64,000 nt of DNA from CAWCKS01 sp963763485 (GTDB lineage: Bacteria; Pseudomonadota; Alphaproteobacteria; Rhizobiales; Xanthobacteraceae): positions 310,001-374,000 of the forward strand of contig CAVXOW010000009.1 of NCBI GenBank assembly GCA_963763485.1, written 5' to 3'. Positions 46,039 through 54,639 of this stretch are shown one piece after another. Both the position numbers and the translations under genes were made by a program. Below the pieces are notes generated by a model, which searched no databases, was not told where the DNA came from, and was given only the letters and a program-made list of their open reading frames with translations. Positions within the stretch are counted from its first letter, which is position 1. Every line of letters starts with the position of its first letter.

Positions 46039-46770
46039 CTACACCGTCACGCCGCCATCCACCGCAACCTCGGCGCCGGTGATGTACGAGCTTTCGTCCG
46101 ACAGCAGGAACAGCACGGCTTGTGCGACTTCTTCCGCGGTGCCGGTGCGGCGCATCGGCACGCTCTTCAGCCGCTTGACGCGCTGGTCGCCGGACCACTC
46201 CTTCAGCATGTCGGTCTCGATCGGGCCCGGGTGGATCGAGTTGACGCGGATCTTGTGCCGGGCAAGGTCCATCGCGGCGGCCTTGGTCATGCCGCGCAGC
46301 GCCCATTTCGTGGTCGAGTAAGCGAACGCCTGTGGCGAGCCGCGCAGGCCTGCGCCCGACGAGATGTTGACGATCGAGCCGCCGCCGGAGCGCTCCATCG
46401 GTCCGACCACGGCCTTCATGCCGAGGAAGCAGCCGGTCTGGTTGATCAGGAGGTGGCGGTTCCACAAGTCGAGGTCGGTCTCGAGCAGGCGCCGTGGCTG
46501 ATAGATCGCGGCATTGTTGACGAGACCATGCAAACCGCCGAGGCCTTCGGCGGTCTGGACCGCGCGCGCCCAGTCGGCCTCGCTAGTGACGTCGTGGCGG
46601 ACGAATTTCGCTGAACTGCCGAGCTGCTTCGCAAGCTCCGAGCCTTCCTTCTCCAGCACATCGCCGATCACGACCTTGGCGCCTTGCTGCACCAATAGCC
46701 GGCTTTCCGCCGCGCCCTGGCCGCGCGCGCCGCCAGTGACGAGAATGACCTTGCCGTCGAACCGCGCCAT
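46039..46770 (-). CDS. Short-chain dehydrogenase/reductase (classical SDR)
   Basis: A 243-residue SDR. The cofactor motif is TGGARGQG (residues 12-19). NNAA is present, and the active site has Ser in IVNISSGAG with Tyr and Lys in YSTTK. The C-terminus is GAEVAVDGGVTV. GGAGG precedes the ATG at 46770. It probably makes a ketone or acts on a hydroxysteroid-like substrate with NAD(P). A nucleoside transporter gene lies upstream across a repeat. Confidence 0.9.
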   Translation of the reverse strand: MARFDGKVILVTGGARGQGAAESRLLVQQGAKVVIGDVLEKEGSELAKQLGSSAKFVRHDVTSEADWARAVQTAEGLGGLHGLVNNAAIYQPRRLLETDLDLWNRHLLINQTGCFLGMKAVVGPMERSGGGSIVNISSGAGLRGSPQAFAYSTTKWALRGMTKAAAMDLARHKIRVNSIHPGPIETDMLKEWSGDQRVKRLKSVPMRRTGTAEEVAQAVLFLLSDESSYITGAEVAVDGGVTV

Positions 46771-46799
46771 GAGATTTCCTCCGCTTGTTTTTGTTTGTC

Positions 46800-46848
46800 G
46801 CGCATGTCTCGGAAAAGTGGATACCGGTTTTTCGAGAAGGACATGCGC
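46800..46848. repeat. 49-bp inverted repeat, family E, copy 1
   Basis: Arms GCGCATGTCTCGGAAAA / TTTTTCGAGAAGGACATGCGC surround GTGGATACCGG. Closely similar copies are at 51795-51843 and, in opposite orientation, at 61004-61053. They may be transcription terminators or mobile palindromes. Confidence 0.85.
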
Positions 46849-46877
46849 AAGGCAAAATACACTCTGGCAGTTTCTGC

Positions 46878-48131
46878 CTACGGTGTCAGCATGCCTGCGA
46901 TGGCGCCGAGCAGGCATGTCGTCAGCGTGCCTGACACGATCGATTTTAACCCAAGCGAGACGATGTCCTCGCGCCGCTCTGGCGCCATGGTGGTGAGGCC
47001 GGCGATCATGATGCCGAGGCTGGCAAAGTTGGCGAAGCCGCACAGCGCATACAGCATGATGAGCCGGGTACGGGTGTCGAGCGCATCCGGCGGCAGCTTG
47101 GAAAACTCTGCGTAAGCGATGAGCTCGTTGAGGATGGTCTTGATGCCCATCAGGTTGCCGGCGGTGACCGCCTGGCTCCAGGGAATGCCCATCAGCCAGC
47201 AGATCGGCGCCATGATCAGACCGAGTATGCGCTGCAGCGAGATCGGCGCGCCGGCGACATCGGGCAAGAGGCCGAGCACGGCGTTGGCGAGATAGACCAG
47301 CGCCACCAGCACGATCAGCATCGCGACGATGTTGAGCAAGAGCTCGAGGCCGGCGGCCGTACCCTTGGTGATCGCATCCATCGTCGAGGAGGCGATCGTG
47401 CCGGGGTCGCCAAGCAAGCCGCCGGTGATGCGGCCTTCGGTCTCCGGCACCATCAGGATCGAGATCAGGATCGCGCCGGGCGCGCCGAGCACCGAGGCAA
47501 TCACGAGATGGCCGGCGGCATCGGGGATCAGCGGCCCGAGCATGGTGGCATAAAGCACGAGCACGGTGCCGGCGATGCCCGCCATGCCGCCGGTCATCAC
47601 GATGAACAGCTCGCAGCGGGTGAGCTGCGCCAGATATGGCTTGATGAACAGTGGTGACTCGACCATGCCGAGGAAGATGTTCGCAGCCGTCGACAGGCCG
47701 ACCGCGCCGCCGACGCCAAGCGTGCGCTCCAGCGCCCACGAGAAGCCGCGCACGATCGGCGGCAGGATGCGCCAGTAGAACAAGAGAGTGGTCAGCACGC
47801 TCATCACGAGCACGATCGGCAGCGCCTGCAGCGCGAGGATGAAGTCGGAGCCGGGAACCTTTGGATCGAACGGCAGCGGACCGCCGCCGAGATAGCCGAA
47901 CACGAAGGAGGTGCCGGCGCGGGTTGCGTTGGCAATGGCGCCGACAGCGTCGTTGATGCCGCCGAATGCGGTCGCGACATGCGGGATCTTGATGAAGACG
48001 AACGCCGTGACCAGCGTCGCGATCAGTGAGGAGACCACCTGCCGGATCGACACCGCGCGCGGATGTTCACTGATCGCCCACGCGATGGCGCAGAGCGCAA
48101 TAATTCCAAAAGCCGACTGCAGTTGCAGCAT
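46878..48131 (-). CDS. NupC/CNT family nucleoside transporter
   Basis: A 417-residue inner-membrane symporter of the concentrative nucleoside transporter family. Helices include SAFGIIALCAIAWAISEHPR and TFVFGYLGGG-like core segments; GQ/ES-like family motifs appear as MVESPLFIKPYLAQLTRCEL and MGIPWSQAVTAGNLMGIKTI. It imports nucleosides with H+ or Na+. The ATG at 48131 follows a purine-rich GGGGGACAAG. Xanthine phosphoribosyltransferase elsewhere in the window would act on related purines. Confidence 0.88.
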   Translation of the reverse strand: MLQLQSAFGIIALCAIAWAISEHPRAVSIRQVVSSLIATLVTAFVFIKIPHVATAFGGINDAVGAIANATRAGTSFVFGYLGGGPLPFDPKVPGSDFILALQALPIVLVMSVLTTLLFYWRILPPIVRGFSWALERTLGVGGAVGLSTAANIFLGMVESPLFIKPYLAQLTRCELFIVMTGGMAGIAGTVLVLYATMLGPLIPDAAGHLVIASVLGAPGAILISILMVPETEGRITGGLLGDPGTIASSTMDAITKGTAAGLELLLNIVAMLIVLVALVYLANAVLGLLPDVAGAPISLQRILGLIMAPICWLMGIPWSQAVTAGNLMGIKTILNELIAYAEFSKLPPDALDTRTRLIMLYALCGFANFASLGIMIAGLTTMAPERREDIVSLGLKSIVSGTLTTCLLGAIAGMLTP

Positions 48132-48193
48132 CTTGTCCCCCGCGAGCCGTCCGATTATGGACGGAGGTCTGGCGAGGGCGCAACCGCGGCTGC

Positions 48194-48568
48194 CTAGAGG
48201 CTCCACGGCGGCGCGAATAGCTCGCCATCCTGCATCATTGCCCGTGCCCCGACCGGCAGCACCGCGACCGCTTCGAATGGCGCCGTGCCTGGATTGGCGA
48301 GGCTGAAGTCGGCGAAGGCGGGGATGATCAGGGCGTCGCCGGCCGAGAAGCGGATGTCTTCGCCGTTCAACGATGCAATCGCCTCGCCTGCCGTCGCGAC
48401 CAGGATTTCCTCACGCGTCAGCTGGTGTGGCCGTGGCGGCGTGCCGGGATCGAGCGCAACGCGCCACACCGCATTCTCGCGGGCGCCGCGGCTCGGGGCC
48501 GCAAGACCGGTGAACGTCGTACCGGGAAGTTTGAAGATGGGCGCGTCGGCGGCGGCGATGTGGGGCAT
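48194..48568 (-). CDS. Cupin-domain protein
   Basis: A 124-residue single-domain cupin starting MPHIAAADAPIFKLPGTTFT. The two cupin motifs are PPRPHQLTREEILVATAGEA and PAFADFSLANPGTAPFEAVA. The first motif has His and Glu that could bind metal. It is divergent from a MarR gene with an operator-like palindrome between them, so it is likely its target. Its activity (isomerase, dioxygenase or binding) is unknown. Confidence 0.8.
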   Translation of the reverse strand: MPHIAAADAPIFKLPGTTFTGLAAPSRGARENAVWRVALDPGTPPRPHQLTREEILVATAGEAIASLNGEDIRFSAGDALIIPAFADFSLANPGTAPFEAVAVLPVGARAMMQDGELFAPPWSL

Positions 48569-48627
48569 GGATGAACTCCTGAGGGTTGGATGGCCGCGCG
48601 ATTGCCATGGCGTGCCGGCATCCGATA

Positions 48628-48646
48628 TAGTCAAGTAACTTGTCTA
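48628..48646. promoter_or_regulatory. Palindrome in cupin/MarR divergent promoter (site 1)
   Basis: A near-perfect 19-bp palindrome has 9-bp arms with one mismatch and the core CAAGTAACTTG. A second copy of the same TCAAG...CTTGA half-sites lies at 48671-48683. MarR dimers bind such sites. Confidence 0.7.
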
Positions 48647-48648
48647 AT

Positions 48649-49167
48649 ATGGCGCGGCGAACGATAATGGTCAAGCTACTTGACGATATTCGCAACGAAA
48701 AACCAACTGAGCTGATCGACCATGTCGGGTTTCGAATCTGGCGGCTGGCGCAAGCATGGAAGGCCGAATTCCACGCCGCGATGGTGGCGCGCGGCCACGG
48801 CTGGTTTGCGGAGGCGCGCGCCAACCTGCTGCCACATCTTGATCGCGGCGGAACCGTGCAGTCGGTGCTGCCGGGGCGGATGGGCGTGACCAAGCAGGCG
48901 GTGCAGCAATTCGTCGATGAACTGGTGGGTGACGGCATTCTTGAGCGGCGCGCAAATCCCGCCGATCGGCGCAGCAACATCGTCGGCTTCACGCGCAAGG
49001 GGCAGAAGGTCCTTGCCGACGCCAATGTCGTGAAGATTGCAATCCAGAAGCGCTATCAAGCAAGATTGGGCAAGGACCGCTTCGCCAGCCTGCTGGAATG
49101 CCTTGAGATGCTGGATCCCGACGAAGACCACGCGCCAGGCGGAGAGCGAGCAGTCTCGCAACGCTGA
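48649..49167 (+). CDS. MarR-like winged-helix regulator
   Basis: A 172-residue regulator. The winged helix is seen as DRGGTVQSVLPGRMGVTKQA and VQQFVDELVGDGILERRANP, followed by the wing ADRRSNIVGFTRKGQ. ATG at 48649 or at 48667 (MVKLLDDIRNEK) could be the start; neither has a clear Shine-Dalgarno. A TTG at 48640 is less likely. A palindrome at 48628-48646 and another at 48671-48683 suggest self-regulation and control of the divergent cupin gene. A cyclophilin-like gene follows after 12 bases. Confidence 0.8.
   Translation: MARRTIMVKLLDDIRNEKPTELIDHVGFRIWRLAQAWKAEFHAAMVARGHGWFAEARANLLPHLDRGGTVQSVLPGRMGVTKQAVQQFVDELVGDGILERRANPADRRSNIVGFTRKGQKVLADANVVKIAIQKRYQARLGKDRFASLLECLEMLDPDEDHAPGGERAVSQR
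48671..48683. promoter_or_regulatory. Second TCAAG..CTTGA palindrome (site 2)
   Basis: TCAAG-CTA-CTTGA lies inside the first codons of the MarR gene, 40 bases centre to centre from site 1 (about four helical turns). Both sites are therefore on the same face of DNA. Confidence 0.55.
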
Positions 49168-49179
49168 AGGAAGACCATC

Positions 49180-49563
49180 ATGCGCATTCGTTTCGATTTC
49201 GGCTCGGTGACCCTGGACGCCGAGCTTCTGGACACGCCGACGGCGAAGGCCGTCGCCGCGGCGCTGCCGATCGCTGGTTCGGCGCTGACCTGGGGCGAAG
49301 AGGTCTATTTCGACATCCCGGTGAAGGTGGCGCGCGAGAAGGACGCGCGCGCCGTCGTGATCCCCGGCGAAATCGCCTACTGGCCCGACGGCCACGCCAT
49401 CGCGATCGGCTATGGCCGGACACCGATCTCGGAAGCGGGCGAGACGCGGCTCGCGAGCCCGTGCAACGTCTGGGCGAGGGCGCTCGGCGATGTGAAGACG
49501 CTCGCCAAGGTGAGGGCAGGGACGAAGATCAAGGTGAGTGCGATCGGTCGCGCCGAGGACTGA
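49180..49563 (+). CDS. Cyclophilin-like fold protein
   Basis: A 127-residue protein beginning MRIRFDFGSVTLDAELLDTP. It fits the small cyclophilin-like family (DUF3830 or DUF369 group), with GEEVYFDIPVKVAREKDARA, VVIPGEIAYWPDGHAIAIGY and TPISEAGETRLASPCNVWAR. The active-site residues of true cyclophilins are not preserved, so isomerase activity is doubtful. It is cotranscribed with the MarR gene, suggesting it is part of the same response. Confidence 0.78.
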   Translation: MRIRFDFGSVTLDAELLDTPTAKAVAAALPIAGSALTWGEEVYFDIPVKVAREKDARAVVIPGEIAYWPDGHAIAIGYGRTPISEAGETRLASPCNVWARALGDVKTLAKVRAGTKIKVSAIGRAED

Positions 49564-49637
49564 AGATTTGCTTTTTGCAATCGCGCCGCGATGGTACGCT
49601 GATCAACATATCATTGGCAGTGAGAAGGTGCGAAGAA

Positions 49638-50966
49638 ATGCGCAAGAACTCGGTCTTTATCCTTGGCATTGCCGCTGGTACGTGTCTGACGCTCCTCGTC
49701 ACTCAGCCGCGCGGCGCGCTAATTGGCGCGACGGCCAATGCGGCAGGCAGTGTTGATACCTATTCACAGCTAAATCTGTTAGGTGACGTATTCGAGCGGG
49801 TAAGGGCCGACTATGTCGAGAAGGCCGATGAAGCCAAGCTCGTTGAGGGCGCCATCAACGGCATGATGGGCTCGCTCGATCCTCATTCGCGTTACATGAA
49901 CGAGCGGGCCTGGCGCGATATGCAGGTCACCACGCGCGGCGAATTTGGCGGCCTCGGTCTCGAGGTCACGATGGAAGACGGTCTGGTCAAGGTCATTTCA
50001 GCAATGGAGGGCACGCCGGCAGCAAAGGCCGGAATTCTGTCTGGCGACCTGATCACCTCGATCGATGACGACGCCGTCCAGGGACTTACGCTGGAACAAG
50101 CCGCGAATAAGATGAAGGGTCCGGTCAGTACCAAAGTCCGGTTGAAAATCATTCACAAGGGCGCCGGTCGACCGATTGATCTCTCGATTGCGCGCGAAAT
50201 CATACGCGTGAAGGCGGTTCGCTATCGCATTGAGGGCGACATTGGATATATCCGGATCCCGGGTTTCGACGAGCAGACGACCGACGGACTGAAAAGGGCG
50301 ATCAACGACATTTCAACAAAAATTCCTTCGGAGAAATTGGTCGGCTATGTCGTCGATCTCAGAAACAATCCCGGTGGGCTGCTCGATCAGGCGGTGTCGG
50401 TGTCGAGCGCCTTCATGGCGCGGGGTGAGATTGTCTCGACGCGAGGTCGCAATCCCGAAGAAACCCAGCGCTTCAGCGCGCGGTCCGGCGATCTCATCAA
50501 GGGCAAGCCGCTCGTCGTATTGATCAACGGCGGATCAGCATCTGCTTCGGAAATTGTTGCCGGTGCACTGCACGATCACAAGCGTGCAACGCTGATCGGA
50601 ACCCGCTCATTCGGCAAAGGCTCCGTGCAGACGATCATCCCGCTCGGGGCCGGACGGGGGGCATTGGCACTGACCACCGCGCGGTATTTTACGCCGTCCG
50701 GTCGATCAATTCAGGCACAGGGCATCACTCCGGACATCGAGATCATCCAGGACGTACCCGATGAGTTGAAGGGACGGGCCGAGGTTAAGGGCGAAGCGTC
50801 CATGCGCGGACATCTCCCTGGCGATGGCGGAGAACTGGCTGGCTCGCAGTCTTACGTTCCACCCGACGAGACGAAGGACAAGGCTTTGCGTGCCGCCTAT
50901 AACCTGCTTCGCGGCACAACGAGCGCCGACATTCCGCAATCGTCGAAGGCTCCGGTTCCAAACTGA
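49638..50966 (+). CDS. S41 family peptidase (CtpA-like)
   Basis: A 442-residue carboxyl-terminal processing protease. An N-terminal hydrophobic segment (VFILGIAAGTCLTLLV) serves as signal or anchor, so it acts in the periplasm. A PDZ domain is at about 90-180 (EFGGLGLEVTMEDGLVKVIS, then SGDLITSIDDDAVQG). The catalytic Ser is in NGGSASASEIVAGAL and the Lys in GTRSFGKGSVQTI. A GDIGYIRIPGFDEQ strand is present. The main ctpA of rhizobia is usually elsewhere, so this may be a second copy. Codon use is somewhat more A/T-rich than that of its neighbours. Confidence 0.88.
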   Translation: MRKNSVFILGIAAGTCLTLLVTQPRGALIGATANAAGSVDTYSQLNLLGDVFERVRADYVEKADEAKLVEGAINGMMGSLDPHSRYMNERAWRDMQVTTRGEFGGLGLEVTMEDGLVKVISAMEGTPAAKAGILSGDLITSIDDDAVQGLTLEQAANKMKGPVSTKVRLKIIHKGAGRPIDLSIAREIIRVKAVRYRIEGDIGYIRIPGFDEQTTDGLKRAINDISTKIPSEKLVGYVVDLRNNPGGLLDQAVSVSSAFMARGEIVSTRGRNPEETQRFSARSGDLIKGKPLVVLINGGSASASEIVAGALHDHKRATLIGTRSFGKGSVQTIIPLGAGRGALALTTARYFTPSGRSIQAQGITPDIEIIQDVPDELKGRAEVKGEASMRGHLPGDGGELAGSQSYVPPDETKDKALRAAYNLLRGTTSADIPQSSKAPVPN

Positions 50967-51019
50967 GCCGGGAATAGATTTGCGACCGCACGAGCCGGTG
51001 GTGGCGCTGCGCGCGCCTC

Positions 51020-51775
51020 TCACCCGCGCCCGACGAATGGCATCTTGGTCGCCATCACCGTCATGAACAGCACGTTGGCGTCGAGCGGCAGGCTCGCCAT
51101 GTACACTACCGCGTTCGCAACCGCTTCAACGTCCATGCGCGGCTCGGGGACGGATTGTCCGCTCGGCTGCAGCACGCCGCGCGTCATCCGCTCGGTCATC
51201 GGCGTTGCCGCATTGCCGATGTCGATCTGGCCGCAGGCGATGTCGTAGGCGCGGCCGTCCAGCGAGGCCGATTTCGTCAATCCCGTGATCGCGTGCTTGG
51301 TCGAACTGTATGCGGCCGACAGCGGCCGCGGCGCGTGCGCGGAGATCGAGCCGTTGTTGATGATGCGGCCGCCACGCGGGTTCTGGTCCTTCATGATGCG
51401 GAACGCGTGCTGCGTGCACAGGAATGGTGCGGTGAGGTTGGTGTCGACGACAGCCTTCCATTGTTCGACCGAAACATCCTCGAACGGCACGGCTGGCGCG
51501 CCGATGCCGGCATTGTTGAACAACAGGTCGAGCCGGCCAAACGTCGCCATCGTCTTGGCAAACAGCGCCGCAATCTGCGCCGGATCTTTCATGTCGGTCG
51601 GAACCGCAAGTGTCTTGACGCCGGTCCCGGCGCCGAGCTTCGCGGTCTCATTGAGCATCTCCTCGCGCCGGCCGGCGAGGACGGTGTCGTAGCCCGCCTC
51701 CATCAAGGCGAGCGCGGTAGCGCGGCCGATGCCGGTGCCGGCGCCGGTGACGAGTGCGACTTTCTGCTGGGCCAT
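51020..51775 (-). CDS. Short-chain dehydrogenase/reductase
   Basis: A 251-residue classical SDR. The cofactor motif is TGAGTGIG (residues 10-17). NNAG is present (LFNNAGIGAPAVPFEDVS), with the active-site Ser in NNGSISAHAP and Tyr-Lys in YSSTK. It has no proven substrate. A family E repeat lies just upstream, then the Anbu peptidase gene. It is probably a separate unit. Confidence 0.88.
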   Translation of the reverse strand: MAQQKVALVTGAGTGIGRATALALMEAGYDTVLAGRREEMLNETAKLGAGTGVKTLAVPTDMKDPAQIAALFAKTMATFGRLDLLFNNAGIGAPAVPFEDVSVEQWKAVVDTNLTAPFLCTQHAFRIMKDQNPRGGRIINNGSISAHAPRPLSAAYSSTKHAITGLTKSASLDGRAYDIACGQIDIGNAATPMTERMTRGVLQPSGQSVPEPRMDVEAVANAVVYMASLPLDANVLFMTVMATKMPFVGRG

Positions 51776-51794
51776 GGTGGTTTCCTCGCTGTTA

Positions 51795-51843
51795 GCGCAT
51801 GTCCGGGAAAAATGGTTGCCGGTTTTCCGAGAAGGACATGCGC
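51795..51843. repeat. 49-bp inverted repeat, family E, copy 2
   Basis: Arms GCGCATGTCCGGGAAAA / GGTTTTCCGAGAAGGACATGCGC. It begins a few bases after the Anbu gene stop and may terminate that operon. Confidence 0.85.
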
Positions 51844-51847
51844 GGAA

Positions 51848-52594
51848 TCAAGTTGCGTTCTTGTAGGGCGGACGCGGGATGTTCTGATGCGCAGCGCGCA
51901 GCGCCGCCGACCAGCGCGAACGCAGGTCGTGGAAATAGGGCTCGCCAGCCTCGATCCGGTGGTTGAGATCGGCGGCACAGACGTCGGGGCGCACCATGAG
52001 CACATCGATCGGCATGCCGACGCCGAGATTGGAGCGCATCGTCGAGTCCATCGAGATCAGCGCGATCTTCAGCGCATCGTAGAGATCGACATCATAGCTG
52101 ATGGCGCGATCGAGCACCGGCTTGCCGTATTTGTGCTCGCCGATCTGCAGGTAGGGCGTATCGGTCGTGCATTCGATGAAGTTGCCGGCGGCGTACATCA
52201 TGAACAGGCGAAGCTTCGACCCCTTGATCTGGCCGCCGAACAGGAACGACACGTCGAAATTGACGTCCTCGGCCTGCAGCGCCTTGCCCTCCGTCGTGTG
52301 GACATGACGGATCGCCCGGCCGATACGCTGCGCCGCCTGGAACATGGTTGGCGAGTTCATCAGCGTTTCAAGCTCCTCAGTGTCCGGATTGACCAGGCCT
52401 TCGCTCAGCGTCGAAAGCACTGATTGCGTCAGGGCGAGATTGCCGGCCGACGCGATCGCCATGATGCGCTCGCCAGGTTTCGAGAACACGTGCAGCTTGC
52501 GGAACGTCGAGATGTTGTCGAGCCCGGCATTGGTGCGGGTATCGGCGATCATCACGAGCCCGTCGCGCACCAGAACTCCGCAACAATACGTCAT
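51848..52594 (-). CDS. anbu: Anbu proteasome-like peptidase
   Basis: A 248-residue member of the Ntn-hydrolase proteasome/HslV group. It begins MTYCCGVLVRDGLVMIADTR with Thr2 as probable nucleophile after Met removal, Asp in IADTRTNAGLDN, and Lys in FRKLHVF, all as in Anbu. It is shorter in N-terminal propeptide than proteasome subunits. Known structures of Anbu are open lock-washer rings rather than closed proteasomes. Its activity is poorly understood. It is last in a four-gene locus (ATP-grasp, alpha-E, transglutaminase, Anbu) that recurs in many bacteria. A repeat of about 105 bases separates it from the transglutaminase gene. Confidence 0.9.
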   Translation of the reverse strand: MTYCCGVLVRDGLVMIADTRTNAGLDNISTFRKLHVFSKPGERIMAIASAGNLALTQSVLSTLSEGLVNPDTEELETLMNSPTMFQAAQRIGRAIRHVHTTEGKALQAEDVNFDVSFLFGGQIKGSKLRLFMMYAAGNFIECTTDTPYLQIGEHKYGKPVLDRAISYDVDLYDALKIALISMDSTMRSNLGVGMPIDVLMVRPDVCAADLNHRIEAGEPYFHDLRSRWSAALRAAHQNIPRPPYKNAT

Positions 52595-52678
52595 CTGCCG
52601 CCCTTGGATTTTCTTGATCCGCTTTTACGCGCTCGGCGGAGGGGCGGCAATATGGGCCGACGTCGATCATCATTGACT

Positions 52679-52783
52679 CGTCATTCCGGGGCGCGAGCGC
52701 AGCGAGCGAGCCCGAAATCCATAACCACCGCAGGGAGTATCGATTCCGGGCCCGCGCGAAAGTGCGCGCGTCCCGGAATGACG
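52679..52783. repeat. Palindromic repeat, family F
   Basis: The ends are CGTCATTCCGGGGCGCG and CGCGCGTCCCGGAATGACG. Inner arms GGGCCCGC and GCGAGCCCG flank CCACCGCAGGGAGTATCGAT. It sits between the transglutaminase and Anbu genes, inside the locus. Confidence 0.85.
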
Positions 52784-52813
52784 GCGTATTAAGCGGCCGC
52801 GCCCCGCAAGAAA

Positions 52814-53638
52814 CTAAGACTGGCTTTGCCGGCCGGCCTGATCGACGCGCACCGCAACCGACAGCGTTTCCGTGCCGCCGCCATAGCGCGTGCCGCGCAC
52901 CGGCGCGGCGCCGAGATAATCGAGGCCGATGGCGACGCGGGCATGCGCGTCTGTCGTCGAGATGCCGTTGGCCGGATCGAAGCCGACCCAGCCGAGGTCG
53001 GGCACGAAAGCCTCGGCCCAGGCGTGGCCGGCTTCCTGGTGCACGCCGCCATCGTTGCGGAAGAAATGGCCGGAGACGAAGCGCGCGGGCACGCCGACCG
53101 AGCGGGCCGAGGCGATGAAGATGTGCGCGTAGTCCTGGCAGACGCCGCGCTTCAACTTGAACGCTTCGATGGCCGAGGTGCCGGAGTTGGTCGGATCGGT
53201 GTCGAACGCCATGTATTCGTTGAGCTGCAGCAGCAACCCGTGCAGGAAGTCGAGCGGGCTGCCCTCGGACTCCTCGAACATCTGCCGCGCCATTTTTTGC
53301 ATGGCGCCGTCGGCCTCGGTTAGCGATGTCGCGCGCAGGAACAGGCTTGGCGGGAACCGCTCGATCGCGCCACGCAAGATGCCGCCGGTGTCCTGTGTAT
53401 CGATTTGACCCGCGACGTGCACGGTGAGATCGGCGAGGGGACCGTGGCTGAATACGTGTGTAATGTTGCCGAATGCGTCGTGGCGCATATCGAGCCGCGC
53501 GTCGACCGAGACGTCGACCTGCCAGTTCGCGACGTACTGGCCGTCGTGATTGCCCGGCGTCATGCGCAGCACCTGGATCACGCCGGTGGCGGGCGGGTCA
53601 TATTCGTAGGTCGTGGAATGGGAAATCCGCAGGCGCAT
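52814..53638 (-). CDS. Transglutaminase-like protein of the Anbu locus
   Basis: A 274-residue protein with an N-terminal beta domain (LRISHSTTYEYDPPATGVIQ) and a transglutaminase-like cysteine protease core. The triad is Cys in LKRGVCQDYAHIFIASARSV, His in EAGHAWAEAFVP and Asp in WVGFDPANG. The family is often linked to peptide-bond hydrolysis or amide exchange. It is the third gene of the locus with ATP-grasp and alpha-E proteins upstream. A joint role in making or breaking a peptide-like tag is inferred from that context. Confidence 0.9.
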   Translation of the reverse strand: MRLRISHSTTYEYDPPATGVIQVLRMTPGNHDGQYVANWQVDVSVDARLDMRHDAFGNITHVFSHGPLADLTVHVAGQIDTQDTGGILRGAIERFPPSLFLRATSLTEADGAMQKMARQMFEESEGSPLDFLHGLLLQLNEYMAFDTDPTNSGTSAIEAFKLKRGVCQDYAHIFIASARSVGVPARFVSGHFFRNDGGVHQEAGHAWAEAFVPDLGWVGFDPANGISTTDAHARVAIGLDYLGAAPVRGTRYGGGTETLSVAVRVDQAGRQSQS

Positions 53639-53696
53639 GGCTTGTTGACGTCGGTCTCAGGCTCCCTGCGGACGCTATCCAAAGCTTCGAGCGAAC

Positions 53697-54638
53697 TCAA
53701 ATCAGATATTGCTTGCCGATGATCTCACCGAGACGATTGTTGTCGCCGATGAATTCCTCGATGAACTCGTGCAGGCCGTGCTGGAAGATGTCGTCCATGT
53801 GGCTGTGTTCGAGGCGGTTGCGGATGCCGCGGGCGTGGCGCTGCGCCGGGCCCTGCCGGCCGTAGGCGACACCGATCTGGTCGAGGTTGCGGACCAGGTT
53901 TTCGTAGCAGCTCGCCAGCGACCGCGGCAGCGAGTTGTTGAGGATCAACAGGTCGGCGATCAGCCAGGGCTTGAGTGTCTCGCGATAGACCCAGTGGTAG
54001 GCGGTCAGCGCCGACACCGAGCGCAGGATCGAGGTCCACTGGTAGTAGTCGAGCGGCCCGCCGACATGCTCGGCCTCCGGCAGCAGCATGTGATACTTGA
54101 CGTCGAGGATGCGCGCGGTGTTGTCGGCGCGCTCCAGATGCAGGCCGAGCCGCGAGAACCAGTAGGCGTCGTTGCGCAACATGGTGCGGTAGGCCGAGCC
54201 GTCGAACCGCAGCGAGGTTTCCTGCACGAAGCGCAGGAAACGCGTCAGCTCCTCGCGATTTTTGATCAGGCCGGACCAGGTCTGCTGCAGTTCGATCCAG
54301 GCGCCGTTGATAGTGTCCCACATCTCGGTGGTGAGCGCTGTTCGTACCGAGCGCGAGTTGAGCCGCGCCGCCTCGATGCAGTTGCGGATCGACGAGGGAT
54401 TGGCCGGCGAAAAGGCGAGGTATTCGACCACGGCCTGCTCGTCGGCGACCTCGTAGTGCTGGTAAAAGCTGTCGCCGATGCCGGCGGTCAGCAGCGCCGA
54501 TTCCCACTCGTTCTTGCCGACATAGGTCGCTGGGAGCGAGGTCGCCCGCAGCGTCGCCTCGATGGTGCGTGCGAGATATTCGGCGCGTTCGACGTAGCGC
54601 GCAAGCCAGTACAGGTTTTCGGCGGTGCGCGAGAGCAT
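53697..54638 (-). CDS. Alpha-E domain protein
   Basis: A 313-residue protein that is mostly helical and matches the alpha-E (DUF403) family. Features are MLSRTAENLYWLARYVERAE at the start, LLTAGIGDSFYQHYEVADEQ and QWTSILRSVSALTAYHWVYR. Alpha-E proteins are coded with circularly permuted ATP-grasp enzymes and may serve as partners or scaffolds. The start is 1 base after the ATP-grasp stop, so the two are coupled. Confidence 0.9.
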   Translation of the reverse strand: MLSRTAENLYWLARYVERAEYLARTIEATLRATSLPATYVGKNEWESALLTAGIGDSFYQHYEVADEQAVVEYLAFSPANPSSIRNCIEAARLNSRSVRTALTTEMWDTINGAWIELQQTWSGLIKNREELTRFLRFVQETSLRFDGSAYRTMLRNDAYWFSRLGLHLERADNTARILDVKYHMLLPEAEHVGGPLDYYQWTSILRSVSALTAYHWVYRETLKPWLIADLLILNNSLPRSLASCYENLVRNLDQIGVAYGRQGPAQRHARGIRNRLEHSHMDDIFQHGLHEFIEEFIGDNNRLGEIIGKQYLI

Positions 54639-54639
54639 G

